Notes under the pieces: model-generated
The model's input: the letters and a program-made list of their open reading frames with translations, nothing else
The model's database searches: none
What the model was told of the DNA's origin: nothing
Assembly: GCF_003945325.1 (NCBI RefSeq)
Contig: NZ_AP019307.1
Location: forward strand, 1,550,001-1,614,000
Reading direction: 5' to 3'
Source: Nocardioides baekrokdamisoli
GTDB taxonomy: Bacteria > Actinomycetota > Actinomycetes > Propionibacteriales > Nocardioidaceae
Length of the DNA stretch: 64,000 bases
Program-made: the position numbers and the translations under genes
In this document: positions 36,044-47,684 of the stretch, piece by piece
Layout of the letters: every line of letters begins with the position of its first letter
How positions within the stretch are numbered: position 1 is the stretch's first letter

Positions 36044-36672
36044 GCGCGCATGGTGTCAGACCGCGACGTGCTGCGTCTGCCCCTCATCCCGGCGAACAAC
36101 ACCAACGCGGCCACAGCCATTTGGACAAGGACCCCCACAGCAGCAGAGCGGTCGAGGGTGTAGCCGGTGAGCGGGCCGCTCCGTGGGACCGCAAAGTGCC
36201 ACATCGGTTCGATGAACCCGAGCACGGCCACACCGACCAGCAGGAGACGACCGCGGCCGCGGCGCTCCAGCAACGAATACGACGTCGCCATCCCGACGCC
36301 CACGACCACACTGATAGTGATCCAGCCGTCAGGACGCAGGACGTTCAGCCGGAGGTAGTTGTCGATCGCGGCCCGCAGCACCTCGCTATGGGAGGCGGAC
36401 CGGGGCAGCCCCAACTGATCGGCAGTCGCCGACAGCAGCCGGAAGACGTTGTAGAACCCGAGGACCATCGATGCCATCGCGGTCGGCGCAAGCAGGAGGC
36501 GCGTCCACCAGCGCCGAGCGAGCACACACCCGAGTCCACCGGCGAGCAGGTACGGCCAGGACCAGTTGCCATTCCAGAAGTGCGCGGTGTCCGGCACTCC
36601 AGGAATGCTTGCGGCGGCCCATCCGAACAGGAACGCAACGGGGATCAGACCAATGGCAGCTGCACGCCTCAC
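36040..36672 (-). CDS. multi-pass membrane protein of unknown function
   Basis: A 210-residue protein with about six hydrophobic helices and an Arg/Ser-rich cytosolic tail (GRRSTSRSDTMRA). It starts with GTG. No family is recognised. It overlaps the following hydrolase by ATGA, so the two are translated together and may act on the same membrane or lipid substrate. Confidence 0.6.
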   Translation of the reverse strand: MRRAAAIGLIPVAFLFGWAAASIPGVPDTAHFWNGNWSWPYLLAGGLGCVLARRWWTRLLLAPTAMASMVLGFYNVFRLLSATADQLGLPRSASHSEVLRAAIDNYLRLNVLRPDGWITISVVVGVGMATSYSLLERRGRGRLLLVGVAVLGFIEPMWHFAVPRSGPLTGYTLDRSAAVGVLVQMAVAALVLFAGMRGRRSTSRSDTMRA

Positions 36673-36738
36673 AGGTTCACTCTGCCACGACTCGCTGCAC
36701 GAATTGGGTCACCGGAGCGACCAGATCCGTGTAGCCAA

Positions 36739-38064
<1,326 letters not shown>

Positions 38065-38072
38065 CTACCTCC

Positions 38073-38089
38073 AGTCGGCGGAGCCGACT
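38073..38089 (-). promoter_or_regulatory. hairpin next to the purA ribosome-binding site
   Basis: AGTCGGC-GGA-GCCGACT forms a perfect 7-bp stem ending only a few bases before the GGAGG of purA on the minus strand. It could modulate ribosome access or mark the transcript start. The remainder of the 199-base gap to lysS holds the lysS terminator and nothing else recognisable. Confidence 0.35.
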
Positions 38090-38183
38090 CCACGTTAGGC
38101 GGAGTCCCTCTGGCGGTAGTTCTTCACATGCCAGCTGCTCGACGCGGTCCTGCTGTTGAAACAACCCTGTTTGAAATGCCGAA

Positions 38184-38204
38184 AGCCCCGGCAAGACCGG
38201 GGCT
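38184..38204 (-). terminator. terminator hairpin after lysS
   Basis: AGCCCCGG and CCGGGGCT pair perfectly over 8 bases around loop CAAGA, 57 bases past the lysS stop. On the minus strand it is followed by CTTTCGGC, only moderately T-rich. Confidence 0.6.
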
Positions 38205-38260
38205 CTTGCGACAGGAGACTACCCCGACCGCCCGGACGTTGTCACACGCTTGCGCGCAGA

Positions 38261-39793
38261 TCAGGCCTCCGGCTTGAGCAGCGGGAAGAGGATCGTCTCC
38301 CGGATGCCGGCTCCGGTGAAGAGCATGACCATCCGGTCGAGGCCGAGTCCGAGGCCGCCCATCGGCGGCGCTCCGTACTCCAGTGCACGCAGGAAGTCCT
38401 CGTCGAGTTGCATGGCCTCCGGGTCGCCGCCGGCTGCGAGCAGCGACTGCTGGGTCAGGACCTCGCGCTGGACGACCGGGTCGACGAGTTCGGTGAAGGC
38501 CGTACCCCGCTCGACGCCGCCGATGATCAGGTCCCAGGCGAGCACCTTGCGCGGGTCCTCGGAGTTGAGGCGCGCCAGCGGCTGCGCGATGGCAGGGAAG
38601 TCGCAGAGGAACGTCGGCTGGATCAGGTACGGCTCGACGAGCTCGCCGCAGAGCTCCATGACGACCTTGCCGGCCGACCACTTGGGGTCGATCTCGACCT
38701 CGTGCTTGGCCGCGAGAGCGACCAGGTCCTCCAGCGAGGTGTCGGGAGTGACCGTCACGCCAACGGCTTCGGACACGCCCTCGTACACCGGGAGCCAACG
38801 CCAGTCACCGTCGAGATCAATCGTGATCGTCTCCGGCTCGCCGGCCTCGTCGGTCGCACCCGTCGGGACCTCGATCTGCCGGGAGCCGATCGCGTCGGCG
38901 GCGTTGAGGTAGAGGGTCCGCATGATCTCCGCCATGGAGAACTGGTCGCCGTAGGACTCGTACGCCTCGAGCATCGTGAACTCGGGGCTGTGGGTGGAGT
39001 CGACGCCCTCGTTGCGGAAGATCCGGCCGATCTCGAAGACCTTGTCGACACCGCCGACGACGGCCTTCTTGAGGTTGAGCTCGAGCGCGATCCGCAGCGT
39101 CATCGGCTGGTCGAACGCGTTGAGATGGGTCTTGAACGGGCGCGCATGCGCACCGCCGTGGATGAGCTGCAGCACCGGCGTCTCGATCTCGAGATAGCCC
39201 GCGTCCTCGAGCGTGTGCCGGACAGTGCGAGTGATCAACGACCTCATACGAACGATGTCGCGTGCCTCCTGGCGGACGATGAGGTCGGCGTACCGCTGAC
39301 GGACGCGGAACTCCTCGGAGGTCTCCTTGTGGAACACCGGCAGCGGCCGCAGTGCCTTCGACGCCATCTCCCACGACGTCGCCATGATCGACAGCTCACC
39401 GCGACGCGACTGGATCACCCGTCCGGTGACGAACACGTGGTCACCGAGGTCGACCGATGCCTTCCAGTCCTCGAGCGACTCCTCGCCGACCTCGGCCAGC
39501 GACAGCATCACCTGCAGGCGGATACCGATGCCCTCCTGGATGGTGGCGAAGCAGAGCTTGCCGGTGTTGCGTACGAAGATCACCCGACCGGCGATGCCGA
39601 CCACGTCCTGCGTCTCCTCGCCGGCCTCGAGGTGGGCGTACGCCTCGCGGATCTGCTCAAGGGTGTGTGTGCGCTTCACGCCGGCCGGGTACGCCTCGCG
39701 ACCCGCGTCGAGGAGGCGCTGCCGCTTCGCTCGGCGCACCAGCATCTGCTCGTTGAGATCCAGCTCGGGCAGCTCGGGGGTCGTGTCGCTCAC
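38261..39793 (-). CDS. lysS: lysyl-tRNA synthetase, class II
   Basis: Charges tRNA-Lys. The 510-residue chain has the OB-fold anticodon-binding domain first (about residues 60-160, with GRVIFVRNTGKLCFATIQ), then the class II core: motif 2 FRNEGVDSTHSPEFT (about 265-279) and motif 3 GLGLGLDRMVML (about 480-491). It starts with GTG. It is transcribed in the same direction as purA, separated by a terminator. Confidence 0.96.
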   Translation of the reverse strand: MSDTTPELPELDLNEQMLVRRAKRQRLLDAGREAYPAGVKRTHTLEQIREAYAHLEAGEETQDVVGIAGRVIFVRNTGKLCFATIQEGIGIRLQVMLSLAEVGEESLEDWKASVDLGDHVFVTGRVIQSRRGELSIMATSWEMASKALRPLPVFHKETSEEFRVRQRYADLIVRQEARDIVRMRSLITRTVRHTLEDAGYLEIETPVLQLIHGGAHARPFKTHLNAFDQPMTLRIALELNLKKAVVGGVDKVFEIGRIFRNEGVDSTHSPEFTMLEAYESYGDQFSMAEIMRTLYLNAADAIGSRQIEVPTGATDEAGEPETITIDLDGDWRWLPVYEGVSEAVGVTVTPDTSLEDLVALAAKHEVEIDPKWSAGKVVMELCGELVEPYLIQPTFLCDFPAIAQPLARLNSEDPRKVLAWDLIIGGVERGTAFTELVDPVVQREVLTQQSLLAAGGDPEAMQLDEDFLRALEYGAPPMGGLGLGLDRMVMLFTGAGIRETILFPLLKPEA

Positions 39794-39858
39794 CCGCCCA
39801 GATTAGTGAGTGTGCACGGGGTGGACTAACTGTCGGCGGTTGGGTGTTGACTCCTCTT

Positions 39859-41340
39859 GTGACCCAGACGACCGCGGCTCAGGCCCCCTCCACCGAGAAG
39901 GACCCGTGGCCAGCGCTGTTCGCGCTCGTCGTCGGCTTCTTCATGATCATGGTCGACACGACCATCACCGCGGTGGCAACGCCCGCGATCATCAAGGACC
40001 TCAACGCGAGCGTCACGTCCGTGGTCTGGGTGACCAGCGCCTACCTGCTGGCGTACGCAGTCCCCGTGCTGATCACCGGTCGACTCGGTGACCGGTACGG
40101 CCCGAAGAACCTCTACATCATCGGTCTGACGGTCTTCACGGCCGCGTCGCTGTGGTGCGGTCTGACCACGACCGTCGGCGCGCTGATCGTCGCTCGGGTG
40201 GTGCAGGGCCTCGGTGCCTCGATGATCACCCCGCAGACGATGGCGATCATCACCCGCATCTTCCCGGCCGAACGGCGGGGCAAGGCGACCGCACTGTGGG
40301 GCGCGACCGCGGGTGTCGCCCTGGTCGTCGGCCCGCTGCTCGGCGGCATCCTGGTCGACTGGCAGGGCTGGCAGTGGATCTTCTACGTCAACATCCCGGT
40401 CGGCGTCATCGCTCTGGCGATGGCCGTACGCCTGCTGCCGAAGTTGGACAACCGCAGCCATCACTTCGACTGGTTGGGCGTCGTCCTCAGCGGTATCGCG
40501 ATGTTCGGCATCGTGTTCGGCATCCAGGAGGGCCACGACTATCACTGGGGCAAGGTCACCGGCTTCATCTCGGTGCCGCTCTTCATCATCGGCGGCCTTC
40601 TCTTCGGTGCGGTGTTCGTGCTGTGGCAGGCGCGTGGTGCAGCCGAGCCGCTGGTGCCGCTCTCGCTCTTCCGCGAGCGGAACTTCAGCCTCTCCAATGT
40701 CGGCATCATGGCGATCAGCTTCTCGTTCACCGCGATGGGCTTCCCGCTGATGATCTGGGCGCAGGTCGTACGCGGCCTCAGCCCGACCCACGCGGCGATG
40801 ATGATGCTCCCGCTCGCGATCATGTCGATCGTGCTCGCGCCGAAGGTCGGCCAGTTGACCGACCGCATCCATCCGAGCCTGATCGTCGGCACCGGCTTCG
40901 CGGGCGTGATCCTCGGCTTCGTCAGCCTGTCACTGCTGATGAACCCGCACCGCAGCCTCTTCATCCTCGCGATCCCGATGGCGATCATGGGCGCCGGCTC
41001 GGCCGGTGTCTGGGCGCCGCTGACGGCGACGGCGACCCGAGGTCTGCCGATGTCGCTCGCCGGTGCGGGCGCGGGCGTCTACAACGCGGCCCGTCAGATC
41101 GGAGCCGTCCTCGGCTCGGCGGCGATCGCAGTGCTCATGGACTCTCGGCTCGCAGCCCACGGTCTCGACCAGGATCTGAGCAAACTCCAGCAATTGAAGC
41201 CGACCCCGGCCCAACTCGAGGCGTTCCACCAGCACTTCAGCGACTCGATGGCCCAGTCATTGTTGTTGCCGCCGGCGATCCTCGTGCTCGGCCTCGCTGC
41301 GGTCCTGTTCTACCGGAAGCTGCCGACTCCGACCGCCTGA
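39859..41340 (+). CDS. MFS drug exporter, DHA2 (14-helix) family
   Basis: A 493-residue proton-coupled exporter of the EmrB/QacA type. Helix 1 carries MIMVDTTITAVATPAI, the loop motif ITGRLGDRYGPKNLY is near residue 75, and ATAGVALVVGPLLGG is motif C in helix 5. The start at GTG 39859 (MTQTTAA) is the usual beginning for such proteins, though GTG 39844 is possible; neither has a good ribosome-binding site, so a leaderless transcript is possible. It is divergent from lysS and ends at a bidirectional terminator. Confidence 0.87.
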   Translation: MTQTTAAQAPSTEKDPWPALFALVVGFFMIMVDTTITAVATPAIIKDLNASVTSVVWVTSAYLLAYAVPVLITGRLGDRYGPKNLYIIGLTVFTAASLWCGLTTTVGALIVARVVQGLGASMITPQTMAIITRIFPAERRGKATALWGATAGVALVVGPLLGGILVDWQGWQWIFYVNIPVGVIALAMAVRLLPKLDNRSHHFDWLGVVLSGIAMFGIVFGIQEGHDYHWGKVTGFISVPLFIIGGLLFGAVFVLWQARGAAEPLVPLSLFRERNFSLSNVGIMAISFSFTAMGFPLMIWAQVVRGLSPTHAAMMMLPLAIMSIVLAPKVGQLTDRIHPSLIVGTGFAGVILGFVSLSLLMNPHRSLFILAIPMAIMGAGSAGVWAPLTATATRGLPMSLAGAGAGVYNAARQIGAVLGSAAIAVLMDSRLAAHGLDQDLSKLQQLKPTPAQLEAFHQHFSDSMAQSLLLPPAILVLGLAAVLFYRKLPTPTA

Positions 41341-41355
41341 GTCGTACGCATTGCA

Positions 41356-41387
41356 GAAGGGGCTCCGCTTGTCGGCGGAGCCCCTTC
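41356..41387. terminator. bidirectional terminator between MFS and protease genes
   Basis: GAAGGGGCTCCGC (41356-41368) and GCGGAGCCCCTTC (41375-41387) form a perfect 13-bp stem with loop TTGTCG, midway between two convergent stops (41340 and 41400). Confidence 0.85.
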
Positions 41388-41399
41388 GCGTTGTTCGAC

Positions 41400-43304
41400 T
41401 TATTGGACCCAACCCGAGCGGGGACTACCCCAGCCCGTCTCGGAGTCCCAACCGGCCCCGACCTTGAGTGAGGTCGTGGCGCCGTTGAAGGTGCGGATCG
41501 AGTAGAGGTAGCCACCCGACGGATCCAGCCCGTTCGCGTAGTCGACCCGGATGTTGCCCGCGTCCATTCCAGCACCGGTCACGTCGGTGAAGCCGGAGTG
41601 ATCGGTGTAGATCAGGTTGTTGAGCAGACCGAGCCCGTGTCCGGACGACTGAATCTTCAGAGCCGTCATGCCGGCAAACAACGGCGACGCCAAGCTGGTG
41701 CCACCGATCCGGTAGGTGTCGTAGTAGCCCCCGTCCGGGAACGCCTGCGTCTGACCGACGAGCATGCCCGTCGTCGGGTCGGCATCCATCGAGATGTCCG
41801 GGACAGCGCGGCCGCCGTTCGGGCTCACGATGCCGGCGGCCGTCTGATAGGCCGGCTCAGGGATGTTGGACGAGTAGCCGCCGCCACCGCCGTACTGGAA
41901 CGGCGCGACCAGGCTCCACGCCCCGTTCACGAGTGAGTACTTCGATGTCTGCCAACCGGTCTCACCGGTGATGCCCGCCGAGGTGATCTGGGTCGAGGTG
42001 CCACCGACAGCGGTGACGTACGGGTCGGACGCCGGATAGTCGGTCTGCGGCGTACCGAGGTTGGTGGACTCGTCGCCGCTGTCGCCGGAGGAGAACGTGT
42101 AACTGATGCCTTCGGCGGCGGCTTGGAGGAACGTCGCCTCGTACGCCTGGAACAGGCTCGGCTTCACGACGTCACCGACGCCGCCCCACGAGTTCGAGAC
42201 GATCGTCGCGATGCCCTCGTCGTTGACCCGCGCGAGGGCGGCCAACAGGTCGGGGTCACTGCAACTCTTGCCTCCGTAGTAGCGGACGTTCGCATCAGGT
42301 GCCATCGCGTGTGCCGCCTCGACGTCGAGGGTTTCCTCTCCGTACCAACCGTTCGCGGTGCACCCGTGCTTGCCGCTGCCCACGTGGGTGTAGCTGGCTG
42401 GCAGGTTCTGGCTGAACTGACCTCGCCTGAACGCCTTGTCGCCCGTCGAGATCGCATATTGATTCGCATCAGCGAGGATCGTCGGGGAGGCGTACGCGTC
42501 CACGATCGCGACTGTGACACCTCGGCCGGTGAGCCCGTGGACACCGGCCTCGTACGCCGTACGCAACTGCTTCCCGGTGTAACCACAGACCGCGAACGGA
42601 AGTGTGGTGCCGTTGTACTTCGGGAGGGCGGTGCCGTCGGGGCCAGTCGCCGACGAACTGTCGCCGTACGCCGCCGAGCACGGCTTCCCGTTGCGGAAGC
42701 CGGCCGGAGGAGGTGACGGCTTCGTGGTTGCCGGAGCGTTCACCTCGGGCGTGGTGTCGACTCCGCTGATGGAGAGCACCGCGGACGCGAGCCCGCCGGG
42801 AACACTGAGGGGGCCGGTCGGGGCCTGGACGGTGATGTCGTCGTGGGTGAAGGTCCCGATGCTGGCGCCGAAGGCCTGCTGCGCGGCGGCGACGGTGCCG
42901 GAGATCTCGACGTAGCGAGCTTGGGCCTCAGTCCCGGTGACCTTGAACCCGGCGCTCGTCAGCCACTGCTTGACCGCAGCGATCGTGGCGGGCGACGCGT
43001 CGAACTGCGCGTGGTACTGCGCCGGCGTCAGATACCGCCCGTAGTTCGCCGATCCCGGTGTGGAGACCGACTGGGCGAAGGACTGGAGCGCCGAGAAGCC
43101 GCCGTTCGGCGCGAGGTAGACCCGGGCGTTCACAGCAGCGTTGGCGGCGGGGGTGCCAACCCGGTGGGCATGGGCCAACCAGCCCGGCGAGGAGCCGGGG
43201 AGCTGGTGTGGACCGGGAGCGGCCTGGCTGGGTGTGGCGGCCATGAAACCGAGTCCAAGAGTTGTTGCTGCGAGCAGCGAGCACGTTGTGACATGTCTAC
43301 GCAT
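41400..43304 (-). CDS. secreted S53 family (sedolisin/kumamolisin-like) serine-carboxyl protease
   Basis: A 634-residue secreted acid-type protease. The signal peptide is about residues 1-28 (ending SQAA). A pro-kumamolisin domain (about 40-190, with YGRYLTPAQYHAQF) acts as inhibitor and chaperone and is removed on activation. The catalytic domain has the Glu/Asp pair in GEETLDVEAAHAMAP (about 325-340), the oxyanion Asp in SSGDSGDES (about 415) and the nucleophile in IGGTSLASP (about 535). The Ca site is C-terminal. GGAGGGA lies six bases upstream of ATG 43304. It probably degrades extracellular protein, feeding the amino-acid uptake systems nearby. Confidence 0.9.
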   Translation of the reverse strand: MRRHVTTCSLLAATTLGLGFMAATPSQAAPGPHQLPGSSPGWLAHAHRVGTPAANAAVNARVYLAPNGGFSALQSFAQSVSTPGSANYGRYLTPAQYHAQFDASPATIAAVKQWLTSAGFKVTGTEAQARYVEISGTVAAAQQAFGASIGTFTHDDITVQAPTGPLSVPGGLASAVLSISGVDTTPEVNAPATTKPSPPPAGFRNGKPCSAAYGDSSSATGPDGTALPKYNGTTLPFAVCGYTGKQLRTAYEAGVHGLTGRGVTVAIVDAYASPTILADANQYAISTGDKAFRRGQFSQNLPASYTHVGSGKHGCTANGWYGEETLDVEAAHAMAPDANVRYYGGKSCSDPDLLAALARVNDEGIATIVSNSWGGVGDVVKPSLFQAYEATFLQAAAEGISYTFSSGDSGDESTNLGTPQTDYPASDPYVTAVGGTSTQITSAGITGETGWQTSKYSLVNGAWSLVAPFQYGGGGGYSSNIPEPAYQTAAGIVSPNGGRAVPDISMDADPTTGMLVGQTQAFPDGGYYDTYRIGGTSLASPLFAGMTALKIQSSGHGLGLLNNLIYTDHSGFTDVTGAGMDAGNIRVDYANGLDPSGGYLYSIRTFNGATTSLKVGAGWDSETGWGSPRSGWVQ

Positions 43305-43446
43305 CGAGATTCCCTCCGAGTGTGGGTGTGGCTGTGCGCGGTGGCGCACCGTTCCTCAACGTAGACCTCGTTGGACGCCCAAGTAACCCCCCGGATCGGA
43401 CACCCAGGTGGATGACAACGGCCTCCGCCGTACCCACAATGCGAGC

Positions 43447-44298
43447 ATGGAACCTGCCACCGCCCCGCGCCGAGCTGTCGTCGTTCTGGTCGCCGCTGTC
43501 GCCCTCGCCGCCACCGCCGTCAGCGCAGACGCGTTGAGTACGCCCCGCACCACCCCGAAGGGGTGGGTGGGCATCAACCCCTGCCGCGTGGCCGACACCA
43601 GGACAGCGGGCGGGGTGTTCTCCGGCATCAAGATGTTCTCGATGAGCGACGGCACCGGCCAGGGCGGTGCGTCCGGCTGCGGTGTCCCGACCGGAGCCTC
43701 GGCTGTCACCGTCAACGTGACCGTGACCGGCACGACCGGCGGAGGGTACGTGGCCGCCTATCCGGGCGGTACGCCCTGGCCCGGCAACTCGACCGTCAAC
43801 TTCAGTGGCGCAGGAGTGACCGTGGCGAATGGTGCGACGGTCCTCATGGGGTCCGGGGCGAAGGTCGCGATCAAGGCGTCGACCGCAACCAACGTCCTCA
43901 TCGATGTCACCGGCTACTACGTGGACGCGCCGGCTCCAAAGGTCTCGGAACAGGTGAACGCCGTGGACATTCCCCGCGGCAACGCCGGCGTGATCGCCAC
44001 GACCACCACGACCGCGCCAGGCTCGTACGTGGTCACGGCGTCGGTCCAGGGCTCGAGCACGGCAGCAGCCCTGAACTGCACGCTGTTCGACCAGTTCGGC
44101 AGTACGCAGTACGGGGCCTTCGGCGTACCCGCGGCGGCGTTGTCCGTGCCCGGCTCGGGAACGATGGTGACCGTCGTGACCGTGGCAACCACCGCCACCT
44201 GGCAGGTCTCCTGCACCGACACCGGAACGGCCACCCAGCAGAACCCGTCCGATCACGTGTCCGGAACCGTCATCGCCCAGCAGGTCACCACGCAATGA
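43447..44298 (+). CDS. secreted beta-repeat protein of the actinobacterial CRVxDTR type
   Basis: A 283-residue exported protein with an N-terminal signal (about residues 8-30). Residues about 40-160 match a module widespread in secreted actinobacterial proteins: an INPCRVADTR start, GVPTGASAVTVNVTVTG, GYVAAYPGG and VLIDVTGYYVD end. The rest (about 165-283) is another beta-rich domain with two cysteines. The module usually appears at the C-terminus of larger enzymes; here it stands first without a catalytic partner. It may bind carbohydrate or surface polymers. It is divergent from the sedolisin gene, 142 bases away, and may be exported together with it. Confidence 0.65.
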   Translation: MEPATAPRRAVVVLVAAVALAATAVSADALSTPRTTPKGWVGINPCRVADTRTAGGVFSGIKMFSMSDGTGQGGASGCGVPTGASAVTVNVTVTGTTGGGYVAAYPGGTPWPGNSTVNFSGAGVTVANGATVLMGSGAKVAIKASTATNVLIDVTGYYVDAPAPKVSEQVNAVDIPRGNAGVIATTTTTAPGSYVVTASVQGSSTAAALNCTLFDQFGSTQYGAFGVPAAALSVPGSGTMVTVVTVATTATWQVSCTDTGTATQQNPSDHVSGTVIAQQVTTQ

Positions 44299-44316
44299 CG
44301 TACGGCATCTGACGCA

Positions 44317-44349
44317 CGAAGAGCCCTGCCGGAGTGGCAGGGCTCTTCG
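44317..44349. terminator. bidirectional terminator between convergent genes
   Basis: CGAAGAGCCCTGCC (44317-44330) and GGCAGGGCTCTTCG (44336-44349) give a perfect 14-bp stem with loop GGAGT, between the beta-repeat protein and fbaA stops. Confidence 0.85.
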
Positions 44350-44362
44350 GGTCAGGCTGGAT

Positions 44363-45385
<1,023 letters not shown>

Positions 45386-45475
45386 GCGAGGAGCTCCTGG
45401 ACTGAATACCTGGGTGCGTCAGCGACGCACCGGCGGGTGGAGGCTCGTACGAGGCCTCCCGGACCGCGGGTGACT

Positions 45476-46234
45476 CTACCCGCGCCAGGCGTCCGTGGAC
45501 GAGAGGTCGGCGTACGTCCTGATCCAGCTGTGCATCGCGATCGCTGCCGCAGCCGACGCGTTGATCGACCGGGTGGATCCGAACTGCGCGATCGAGAACG
45601 TGCCGTCACACGCCTCCCGCGCCTGCTCCGACAGGCCGGGACCCTCCTGACCGAAGAGGAAGCAGACCTTCTCGGGGATCTCCATCGACTCCAGGTGCAG
45701 GCTGCCGGGCAGGTTGTCGATGCCGAGCAACTGGACCCCCTGCTCGTGGAGGTACGCCGCGAGTTCGGGGACGGTGTCATGGTGCTTGAGGTGCTGGTAG
45801 CGGTCGGTCACCATCGCCCCGCGGCGGTTCCAGCGTTTGTTGCCGACGATGTGCACCTCGGCCGCAAGAAATGCGTTCGCGGTCCGGACGATGGTGCCGA
45901 TGTTGAAGTCGTGCTGCCAGTTCTCGATCGCCACGTGGAACGTGTGCCGGCGACTGTCGAGGTCGGCGACGATCGCCTCCATCGTCCAGTAGCGATAACG
46001 GTCGACGACGTTGCGGCGGTCGCCGTTGCTCAGCAGCTCAGGGTCGTACTCGGGGCCGGTCGGCCAGTCGCCCTCCCACGGGCCGAGTCCGACCTCGGCC
46101 TGCCCGTAGGGCATCGGGTCGTAGGGCGACCGAGCGAGGTCGATGTCGACGCTCGCGTCGGCATCGCGCCGAGAGAGGGAGCCCGCCGCGCCCGCGGCGC
46201 GGCCCGGCGCGCGCTCCTCGTTGCCGTCGTTCAC
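45476..46234 (-). CDS. TrmH/SpoU family RNA 2'-O-methyltransferase
   Basis: A 252-residue SPOUT enzyme that methylates ribose in tRNA or rRNA using S-adenosylmethionine. The trefoil-knot motifs are motif 1 ENWQHDFNIGTIVRTANAF (Asn and Arg, about residues 104-122), motif 2 FLFGQEGPGLSEQA (about 190-203) and motif 3 IAQFGSTRSINASAAAAIA (about 213-231). The first 80 residues form an extra N-terminal region not in E. coli TrmH. Target nucleotide not determinable. It is divergent from the DedA gene, with 37 bases between starts. Confidence 0.88.
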   Translation of the reverse strand: MNDGNEERAPGRAAGAAGSLSRRDADASVDIDLARSPYDPMPYGQAEVGLGPWEGDWPTGPEYDPELLSNGDRRNVVDRYRYWTMEAIVADLDSRRHTFHVAIENWQHDFNIGTIVRTANAFLAAEVHIVGNKRWNRRGAMVTDRYQHLKHHDTVPELAAYLHEQGVQLLGIDNLPGSLHLESMEIPEKVCFLFGQEGPGLSEQAREACDGTFSIAQFGSTRSINASAAAAIAMHSWIRTYADLSSTDAWRG

Positions 46235-46271
46235 CGCACGAACGGTAGACCCTTCCCCGTACAGTGACCGC

Positions 46272-46949
46272 GTGCACGATCTCCTGATTCAGCTGCCCAG
46301 CCTCTCGATCACGAGTTGGATCTCCCCTGACTTCCTGCTGACGAAGTTCGGCGGAGACCTCTTCTGGCTCGGCATCATCCTGCTGGTCGTCGAGTGCGGG
46401 CTCTTCTTCCCGTTCCTGCCGGGCGACACCTTGCTGTTCGCGATGGGTCTGTTCATCGGGGTGGACAAGATCCACTTCCTCGGCGGACACCGTTGGGTCG
46501 AACTGGTCGGACTGCTGGTGATCTACACCGCGTCCGCCTTCGCCGGGAACGTGCTCGGGTACGAGATCGGCCGAAAACTCGGGCCGTCGTTCTACAACCA
46601 CACCGGCAAGATCATGAAGCGCGAGTACCTCGACGACACCCAGGCGTTCTTCGAGAAGCACGGTCACTCCGCGCTGGTCATCGGCCGGTTCGTGCCGCTG
46701 GTGCGTACGTACATCACCGTCGTAGCGGGCATCACCAAGATGGACCGCCGCGGGTTCTTCGTATGGAGCTTCATCGGCGCGGCCGGCTGGGTCGCCTCGA
46801 TCTCGCTGATCGGCTACTTCCTCGGCAAGCAGTTCCCGGGCCTGGGCCACTACATCGACCTCATCACGTACGGCCTGCTCGCGGTGACCGTGGTCGTGAT
46901 CGGCTTCGAGTTCCTGCGGAAGAAGATGCAGGACAGCAAGACCGCCTGA
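46272..46949 (+). CDS. DedA family membrane protein
   Basis: A 225-residue polytopic protein of the DedA/SNARE-associated (VTT) family, implicated in lipid scrambling, undecaprenyl-phosphate recycling and membrane homeostasis. Hallmarks are FPFLPGDTLLFAMG (about residues 45-58, with the re-entrant loop) and GRFVPLVRTYITVVAG (about 145-160), with a GNVLGYEIGR segment between. The GTG start at 46272 removes an upstream extension that overlaps the TrmH gene. A hairpin follows at 46957-46992. Confidence 0.9.
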   Translation: MHDLLIQLPSLSITSWISPDFLLTKFGGDLFWLGIILLVVECGLFFPFLPGDTLLFAMGLFIGVDKIHFLGGHRWVELVGLLVIYTASAFAGNVLGYEIGRKLGPSFYNHTGKIMKREYLDDTQAFFEKHGHSALVIGRFVPLVRTYITVVAGITKMDRRGFFVWSFIGAAGWVASISLIGYFLGKQFPGLGHYIDLITYGLLAVTVVVIGFEFLRKKMQDSKTA

Positions 46950-46956
46950 TCCAACA

Positions 46957-46992
46957 AGAACGGTCCTTCCCGACCCCGGGGAGAGCCGTTCT
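46957..46992 (+). terminator. probable terminator after dedA gene
   Basis: AGAACGG (46957-46963) pairs with CCGTTCT (46986-46992), with further CTTCCC/GGGGAG pairing inside and a T-containing sequence (CTCGTTTCGG) after. It lies between the DedA stop and the vapBC operator. Confidence 0.55.
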
Positions 46993-47004
46993 CGTTTCGG
47001 TTGG

Positions 47005-47282
<278 letters not shown>

Positions 47283-47283
<1 letters not shown>

Positions 47284-47684
47284 TGCCATTGGTGGTGGAT
47301 GCCAGCGTTGCCCTGGCTTGGGTCATCCCCGATGAACGGACCGCGGCGACCGACGGACTCCTCATGACCGCGCGATCCGACGGAATCGTCGTACCGACGA
47401 TGTGGACCTACGAGGTGGCCAACGCGCTCACTCTCAGTCTGCGACGCGGCCGTCTTGGGCGAGACAGCCTCGACGATGCCTTCGCCGTGCTCGGAGCCCT
47501 TCCCACCGTGGCGATCCCTGATCCCGGGGTCGAGCGGTTGGCACGGCTTGCCGTCCAGACAGGCCTGACCGCCTACGACGCTGGCTACATCTGGGTCGCT
47601 GAGCGTGAAGCGCTCCCCCTGGCAACGTTTGACGGCCGTATCAGGGACGCCGCATCCGCGCGCGGCATCACCGTCCTGCTCTGA
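47283..47684 (+). CDS. vapC: PIN-domain ribonuclease toxin VapC
   Basis: A 133-residue Mg-dependent RNase toxin. All four acidic PIN residues are present: Asp in VVDASVALAW (residue 6), Glu in YEVANAL (about 42), Asp in TAYDAGYIWVA (about 100) and Asp in TFDGRIRDA (about 118). The start at 47283 overlaps the antitoxin stop; upstream in-frame sequence belongs to the antitoxin gene. It ends one base before the convergent pyrE stop, so the pair looks inserted neatly between dedA and pyrE. RNA target unknown. Confidence 0.88.
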
